In this document: positions 56,259 through 64,000 of the stretch, piece by piece
Layout: the number at the start of each line of letters is the position of its first letter
Position numbering within the stretch: the stretch's first letter is position 1
Assembly (NCBI GenBank): GCA_965153455.1
Contig: OZ234502.1
Coordinates: forward strand, 1,219,267-1,283,266
Source: Sphagnum compactum
Taxonomy: Eukaryota > Bryophyta > Sphagnopsida > Sphagnales
Reading direction: 5' to 3'
Length of the DNA: 64,000 bases
Notes under the pieces: model-generated
Seen by the model: the letters and a program-made list of their open reading frames with translations, nothing else
Databases searched by the model: none
Told to the model about the DNA's origin: nothing
Program-made: the position numbers and the translations under genes

Positions 56259-59200
56259 ACCGAATGGCTATGAATCCATGAAGTAGGTTTTGGGGATTGG
56301 GTGTCTAGGCCCTAAAAATTATACATTATGCTTATTTAGATTGTATTCTAAGAGATTGAGATAAGGGAATGTGTGATTGGTCAATTTTTGTCTTCCTATT
56401 TACATTCAAGTTATGACACTAAAGTTGGTTAGTTGGAATGGAATTGTGGGCAAATGAATCCAGGCCAGACAATTGTACACATGTAGTGTGGGAGGCATTG
56501 GTTAATTATTGGATAGGGCCAGATTTTGTTTAGAAGTGAGCCACATGGCTGTAGTTCGTGCAACAGGGAAAAACCCTTCAAAATCAAGTCATGGTGGTCT
56601 AATACAACAAAAGTCAAGAATAATAAATGATTTGTTTAGACCTTACTATTTAGAGTCCAAAAGTATACTACAAGACATTACAATGTAAGCATTATTACTT
56701 TATAAAATATGTGTTGATCCTACCTTTCTATGAATTCAAATTCCACTCTAATGGTGGAATGTGGCATTGTTTGAATTGTTGTTATCAGATAATGCAAAAC
56801 GCTTGTGTGCAACATTTTAGAATGACTATCACTTAGGTGAAATATAGTTTCAGCAAAGGAACCATGAAACATAAGCAAGAACAAAAAACCACATATTTAA
56901 ACCCTAAAACTAAAACCCTATATTTAAAAATTTAACCCTAAATTTAATTTAACCCCTTATCTAACACGTGTCATGTTTACATAGGTTGTAATAATTTAAA
57001 TATAATTAAATATTATACGTAACATTTAAAAATTCTACCACATGTCATTATGTGGTTTGTCTTTCAGTGCCACGTGTTAACTTCCGTATGGACACTAAAA
57101 TGCCACATGTCAACTAACAAAAAATAATTTAAATTTAATATCAGAAAATTGATGGGGTAAATGGTCCACATCAGATGAATTTTTTTCTTTTGAAAGTGCC
57201 ACATGTACACATTATATTGGCTAAACTTTATACAATTTTTTTTTAATTCCCTTAATCCAATGGTCACAATTAGACCTATGTTTGACCATTATTAGTATAG
57301 TCATGGTAATTAGAACTAGAGTCATTATTTTAAACGGTCATTCATAATTAACCAAATTTATGACTATGAATGGCAAATATGACTTTAACCAAAACTACTA
57401 TTACATGGTAGAAGCCATGGGTCCTTTGTGACTACATAATCATGTAGTCGTAAATTAGTCTGATGATTACATTTGTAGTCATGAATACCATCTTTTTGCA
57501 TAATGGAATTTATTTACAATTACGTTGATTGTTACCTGACAATAATTTATTTTCTCTAAATTACTTACAAGGTAGAATAATTTAATTTTGGAATATTATT
57601 GTGGTAATTTTTAATAATTAATCCAATTTTATTAATAATAGGTATAAGTGTTTGAAAATTGCTTTCATTGTTTCAAAATAATAATTGATTATTTTCACTA
57701 TTTAAAAATAACTTTTCATGGCTTCTTTTATGATGTGGGTAGGTACAAATTATTTTCATTGATTTAGAATAAAAAATTCTAAAAGGTGAGTTGTTAAAAT
57801 ATGGTGAAAAAAAATTTAAGAAATGATGAGGTGACCTATGGATTTATGGGCGGTGGGGAACTTTTTTGGTTTGTCATTCTTTTTTTGTTAAAGTTTGAAA
57901 GAAGCAATATATCTAGAGCGTGAAATAACATTTGATCAAATAACAAAAAAATTAAACAAATGATAGAATTAAGAACATTTATATGAAAATCATTTGTCAT
58001 TTAAGTACCTAAACTTAGGAATGATATGTTCATAATTGTCATTCTGAAAATAATTTTTTAATATGTAACTTTCATATTTTCAAAGGCAATCCCAAAATAA
58101 AAATTATTTAAATTAAAGCATGATCATGAATGAATTGTGAATGAGTTGAAATATATTGCGATTTTGCACATGAATTAAAAAAATAAATTTAATGCAACAT
58201 CATGTTGTTCAACCTTTTTCTTTTTGGAAATTAATATTAAAATACATTCCCACCATACATGTATAGAAAGCTATTTTAGGTTATAATACTTACCAAAATA
58301 ATTATCTAAGTTAAATTAATATATATTTACTTATTTAAGTTTGTTACAAAAAACCTACTTACTTATGTTAAGTTATTTATGTACATAGGTTACCTACCTA
58401 ACTTAGTTTAAACCACTTACATATTTAGGTTATTTATATGTTTAGGTTAAATTATATTCAATACATAATTTAAGTAATTTAAAAATAGTATGAAAATGAT
58501 TTACACAACTTATACATAGATTAAGCATGTAGGTTAAAATAGGATATTTACATATTTAGACTAAGTACATTAATTAATTATTTAAAATACATTAATTAAT
58601 GTGAAATTAAGTTGTTAAGTATTAGCAATTGTAACTAACTTTTACATTCACCTAATTATTGTAACTATTTCCTTAATTACCTACCAACCTAATTAATTAA
58701 TGCACCTATTTTTTACCCTATGTACAAGTATTTAATTAAAATTTTCTTGATTATTTATGGATAATGCTGAATAAGATTCGAAAATAAATCCTTTATCAAG
58801 ATTTTATCCCATATTGTTTGTCATATTTTCAAATTTGAAAATAATGTAAGTGAATACATTATAAACATTCAAAAAAATTATAAATATTCAAAAAAGAAGT
58901 GGATTTGGATTGTGCCAATAAAAAATGTTTAACATCAAATGTTAAAAATTCAAAATAAAATAAGATTTTTAAATTTAAGTTTCAAATGGCTTATGTTTCA
59001 GTTTAATTTAAGTTAAGACTTAACTTAGGTGCCATGTGATTTATATTTATATTTAGTTTATGTGCCACATGGTTTAGTTTAGTTGAAGTGGTATATGTTT
59101 AAGTGTCATGTGATGTAACCTAATTTATGTGGTTTATTTATAAATGTCATGTGTCCTAATTTCTTTTACATGTCGTATTTTAACTTAAGTGATTTATGTT

Positions 59201-62200
59201 TAAGTGTAATCTAAGTGTAACATTATTTAATTTGGCCTAACATAGTTTATTAGCTTATGTTGAGATGTCATATGGCTTATTATATTGTAAGTGACCTATA
59301 TTTAAATTGCACATTTTTTAATCATAATGTACCATATGTGCACATTTCATTTAAAATTATCAAGTTTTGTTAAAAAGAATTGATTAGAACATGCATTCTT
59401 GATTAAAATTTGAACACATTATTAGAACATGGCACTATACTTTGATGTAAATAACTAAATATTTATGTGATTACCTAAAGGTTAACTTTGGTAATTTATT
59501 TGATGTTTAGGTTTATAATTTAATAATGGTTTGGTGAATCATCAACAATTAATCATACCTTTAATTAATATGCATGACTCACATATGAAAATTCATTGAA
59601 AATGTTTTTGCCCACATTAATGTGCATGATTCATACATGATAATCTATTGGGAAAAATCATTATTGACATTATTGTGCATGATTCACACATGATAATTCA
59701 TTACAAAAATATTGTGTGAACCATGTGATGAATATTAAAACATTTCTTGTTTAGTTTATATTTGGTTGGTATATAAGTGGGGGTTTTTGGAAACACATTC
59801 ACTTAATGAAAATAACTTGTTATATCAGTGCAAAGTTTTATGAAAGTTGAAATTGAAAGTTTGGTTTTCAAGGGTTTTGGCATAGTTCATGAATGTGAAA
59901 TCCATGGAAGGAAATGGTGAGGCATAATAGTTAAATATTTAAAATAGAAAGATAAATGCATATTTGTGACAATAACATAAATTTGCATAGATAAGTAATA
60001 GAAATACATAATTTTGGTACTATTTCTACTTGTGGTTTGCATCTTTTGTTTCCATTATCGAGATTTGAATTTATGTTCTTTGTGTTTTGAAACTTAGTTT
60101 TTTTGTTAAAAGTTTTGCAAAAAAAATTATTTATTTATTTTTAAAATGCGAAATGTAAGATGATTTGTTCATCTTTGAATCATGGATAAAAATGGCAACA
60201 TGAATAAAAAATGTTTAACTTGTGATGACAAAAAAAAATTAGATTTGTAAATAAACATAATGTTCAAATAACTAAACATGTATAATTTTTCACATGTTAC
60301 TCAAAGTTAACACCTTTGAACATATATAATATCTTAAATATTTTAATAAATAACATTTCAGACAATTGATTAGATAATAGTTAAAATTTAACAATTTCAA
60401 TAAAATTGATTCAAAGTTTAATAAAGTTTTAAAGATGTGAAAATATGATTTTATCCAACTTGATGACACAAAATGATAAAACATTTTACACCTTACTTTT
60501 AAAATAAAATGATCTAAATTAAAAATTGAATAATTAACATAATCAATGAATTAATTTTTATCGGTTTAAAAAGACAAAATTATAATTTTGAAAAATGCAA
60601 CTATTATCTATTTAAAAATGTTAATGACAAAAAAAAAATCTTCAATGAAGCTTAGGAAAGTAATAGTAGTGGACTAAAATTCACATATGTCATATAAATT
60701 CATTTCCCAATCGTTTTCCACATAACATTGTAAAGTTGAAATTTTTTCATGATTTTAACAAATATCTTAAGAAAATAGGGAAATTTTACATTATTCACAA
60801 CTATGGGACTCATAAGATAAAAAAAAGATTTCAACCATAGTTACATACCATGATTTCATGTAAATAAACTATTAATCAATTGCTTAAATTTGTACATTAT
60901 AATTCTGGAATAACATACACAAAGCTTGGATATTAACTAATGTACATAATGTTTTGTAAAATATTCATTTGTAAGACATGTCATTTATGCAAATGAAAAG
61001 TTTATTATAATAAAAATTATTCATTAGACCAAAACACAACATTATTTTTAATTTATTTAGTGAAAATTACCATGGCACTAAAAGAAATATTACTTTGCGT
61101 ATTTTTTTAATCATGAGGTGTAAGTATTGTGAAAACCTTCATATTAATGTGTAATATGCAGAATGACTAATCGTGAATTTATTTCTACAACTTTTCATGG
61201 AAATACACTTGAAACATTACCTATAATTACTATATATATATATTACTTAAAGTCCCAATATATTAGTGCAATATCATCTAAACGCAATTTTATACAATAT
61301 GCATGTAATTTTTTAATTATAATAATTGAAGATGCTACTATGAATATGTTAATTAAAACATATTAATCAACTACGATAAAATTTTTATGCAACATCTTAT
61401 TTATAAGTTATATTTTAAAAATCTACCATTGTTTATAATACACAAATGTATTACATATGGACTAATGCATTAACACAATAATCTCATTTTCCATCAACCT
61501 AAGCATATTGGATAGATCGAAAATATATGTTTTGCATTCAAATTACAAAATATTACATTTTGATTCATCTCACCATCCAATCATTACACAATCATTTAGA
61601 ATAAAAATATGAATTCAACATATACATATAAAAACATGATCATTTAGGAACATTCACATGTCTATTCACATTCCATTTTGTTGTAAACTAATATTTCAAA
61701 TTTGTTTATGACATAATTTATTTTAAATGATTTTTTATTTTATGCATTGAAATGTATAATTTTTAAAAATCTAATATGGAAACATATGTTATATATTACA
61801 CATAAGTTTTAAACAATATATATTATCCTTTTACTCTTAATAATAAAAAATTATTATGATTTGTTCCTTTGTATATTATGATTTCAACATCTACTCAACT
61901 TTATTATTTAAATATTTCATATCAAAAATACAATATCACCCCACCATTGTTTTTCTATCTTTTAACTTCCCAAACATATTATGGCATTGAATTATTTAAC
62001 TTTTATTATTATTACCTCAGAAATTTACAAAAATCTATATGAAAATTGTATGTAAAATGTCATATACATTTATTTAGAATTCCATAATGTTAAATAAATT
62101 TACAACAATAAATTGCATTATTATATTACACTAAAAATTATGTACAAGAAAATTATTAAAAATAATATATGTACATGAATGTACATGTCTATATTCTTGT

Positions 62201-64000
62201 ATTTTACATTTATATATTCAAAACTATACATAAATAAAAGTTCAATCTTGAAAACTATAATTTTCTAATCCTACATGTGTTAAAGTTCCTTCACACTAAA
62301 ATGTAATAAATAAATAAAAATATATATGAAGATTGTAAGTAAAATAATGTAAAATTTTATCTAGAATCCCATAAATTTAAATAAACTATTGTAACTAGTG
62401 TCAATTTTTGGGCACTAAATTCTAATAATATTGTCCAAAAAATGTATTTGCACGTATGTAAATACACACATATACATATTTATACATCTTCATACATTTC
62501 TAATGGCACACAATTTACATGTATTTTATAAAATTATAAAATAATATACAATTTACATCACACAATTTTCCTCACTTTTGAAATGGGCAACGCCCACTCA
62601 CATACCCCCAAGGTTTTATTCTAGTTTTTTTTCCAACAGATGAAATGCAAATAATACCTTTCACAAATGTTTATTGCAAAATACTTTCGTAGTTGTTATT
62701 TGTTACTGGAACCTAATTTCATAAAGTTCCATACATCCTCAACAAAGCTGAAGATCATAACCTTCAGTTTAGCCAAAATTGAGGATGTGAAACCAAATCT
62801 GTTATGGACCTTTTACCACCAAATTTGGTGTTTCCAAATCATGTGCAATAAATACTATTTGGTACTCCAATTCAATATTTAATATTAACTTTCACTGAAC
62901 TTTACTCAATTTAAGGATATCCAACAATTGAGAATTGAGGACAAAACTTCGGTCTGGACTCAGGACCATGTTTAAGGATAGCTTTAATGCAATTAAAGCT
63001 ACTAACATTTTCTTGTTTGGGGGTGGGGTTTTATCCTCAAGGAATGCATTTGGTATCTCATCTTCAATGTTATGAGATCCCATGGCACAATAAGAATGTA
63101 AAGCACAATTGAGAAGTTTTAACTTCATTTCATGTTTTTGCTTTGAGCTGGAGTTCTTGACAAGTTTTGACTTCATTCTGTGTTTGTTCTTTGAACTTGA
63201 GTTCTTATAGTTGCATGATTTTGACTTGTGTGCGTGTTTTTGACATGTGACAATTTTTTCTCACTTTTCAATTGAGACCTACATTTTCACTTGGTTCATG
63301 TTTTGATGTGTTGATTTCAATTGTGTTGGGCATTGATCTCGTAGCATATGTCAAGTTCAACACTTATGAAAGGATCAGATGTTGTTCTTAGACATTGGTA
63401 AATATTGTGGCAACCAACCGTTCTATGTTTTCCACTTTTCTTCCAAGTGACAAGATGATAAAATTTTAGTCATTTGCTGCCTTTCAATAAAACTTGGGGA
63501 ACAACCCACCACGATGAATTGATTTATTCCACAATATCAACACTATCCTTCTTATCTTCAATCTTTTGTGTGTTTAAATAAATTTCCAATGTGAACAACA
63601 TCCTGTTTCCAACTTCAAACTTCTATGCGTAAAACAGCAACAGGTTTCATGAAAAAATCTCACCTTCTTTGGGCAGCAGGGAAGTCTCTTTCTTCAAATC
63701 TGGTAGTCATCCACCTTGCTACATCAGAACTGGTTGCAATCTGTCAAAATGTATATATACCCAAGAGAATGCAGAGGAAACTCCACAAACTGTTACTAGA
63801 TTAACCTTTGTGTCGGTTTCAGCCAAACCTAAACAAACCTGCTGCAATCTACACGTGTATGCAAAAAGTCATAATCTTTGTATTTGGTTTCATAAGAACC
63901 ATACCTTGCAAAGTGATGACTATTCATAGTCTTCTGAACTTGGGAACCCAACCAAGTCACTGTAGGCCTGATAAGACATGCAAGAAAACCAAGTGAAAAT
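56259..64000. other. AT-rich intergenic DNA to the window end
   Basis: About 7.7 kb without a supported gene. 56900-56960 contains several AACCCTAAA-like words among AT text (degenerate, not a telomere). 58260-58760 and 58980-59330 are rich in short TTAGGTTA and TTATGTGGTTTA-like words. Frames at 62667-62882, 62892-63176 and 63669-63929 are short with no motif I recognise. Confidence 0.45.

Noticed and set aside
56900-56960. AACCCTAAA-like words considered as telomeric repeat
   Set aside because: Only a few irregular words scattered in AT-rich text, not a tandem array.

Overview
The window reads as nuclear DNA of a land plant or close streptophyte relative, probably a seed-free lineage; I cannot name the species. 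The evidence is three intron-containing plant genes with GT-AG introns (a GH35 beta-galactosidase, a DRB-type double-stranded RNA-binding protein and an SKIP14-like F-box protein), long AT-rich intergenic DNA, and decayed transposons of plant superfamilies (Ty3/Gypsy, CACTA, PIF/Harbinger, possible tRNA-derived SINE heads).

Layout. 1-17.2 kb is AT-rich and almost gene-free. It holds a large direct/inverted repeat family (25-2100), a Harbinger transposase relic (2351-2895), three copies of a roughly 290-bp dispersed repeat (5064, 6379, 16010), and a very long degenerate TAGGTTAT-like satellite (10.64-12.31 kb). 17.4-24.6 kb is a complete 19-exon beta-galactosidase gene on the + strand (855 codons reconstructed with every splice phase agreeing). 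27.3-30.66 kb is the DRB gene (three coding exons, 454 aa), with a GC-rich leader and a 3' region built from about four tandem copies of its own stop-codon-spanning end. 34.7-37.6 kb is the F-box gene on the - strand with a long pyrimidine-rich upstream region.

39.48-46.95 kb (- strand) is the most interesting object: a Ty3/Gypsy-type retroelement whose gag, protease, reverse transcriptase, RNase H and integrase lie in one reading frame of about 2,470 codons. A C5-cytosine DNA methyltransferase domain sits between protease and reverse transcriptase, and a PHD finger sits at the integrase C-terminus. The frame has no frameshift but seven internal stops, every one explained by a single C-to-T (or complementary G-to-A) transition. 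Catalytic acids of RNase H and integrase are lost by G-to-A changes. The element that carried a DNA methyltransferase therefore appears to have been inactivated by methylcytosine-type deamination. DNMT capture by retrotransposons is known from dinoflagellates and charophyte algae; this copy should be compared with those.

49.8-53.3 kb is a CACTA (En/Spm) transposase relic split by a 1,594-bp non-autonomous CACTA element, with matching inverted ends and a 3-bp CAT target duplication. Removing the insert and one CAT restores the reading frame at the junction. From 53.3 kb to the end the DNA is AT-rich with one unidentified broken coding region near 55.5-56.3 kb and nothing else I can support.
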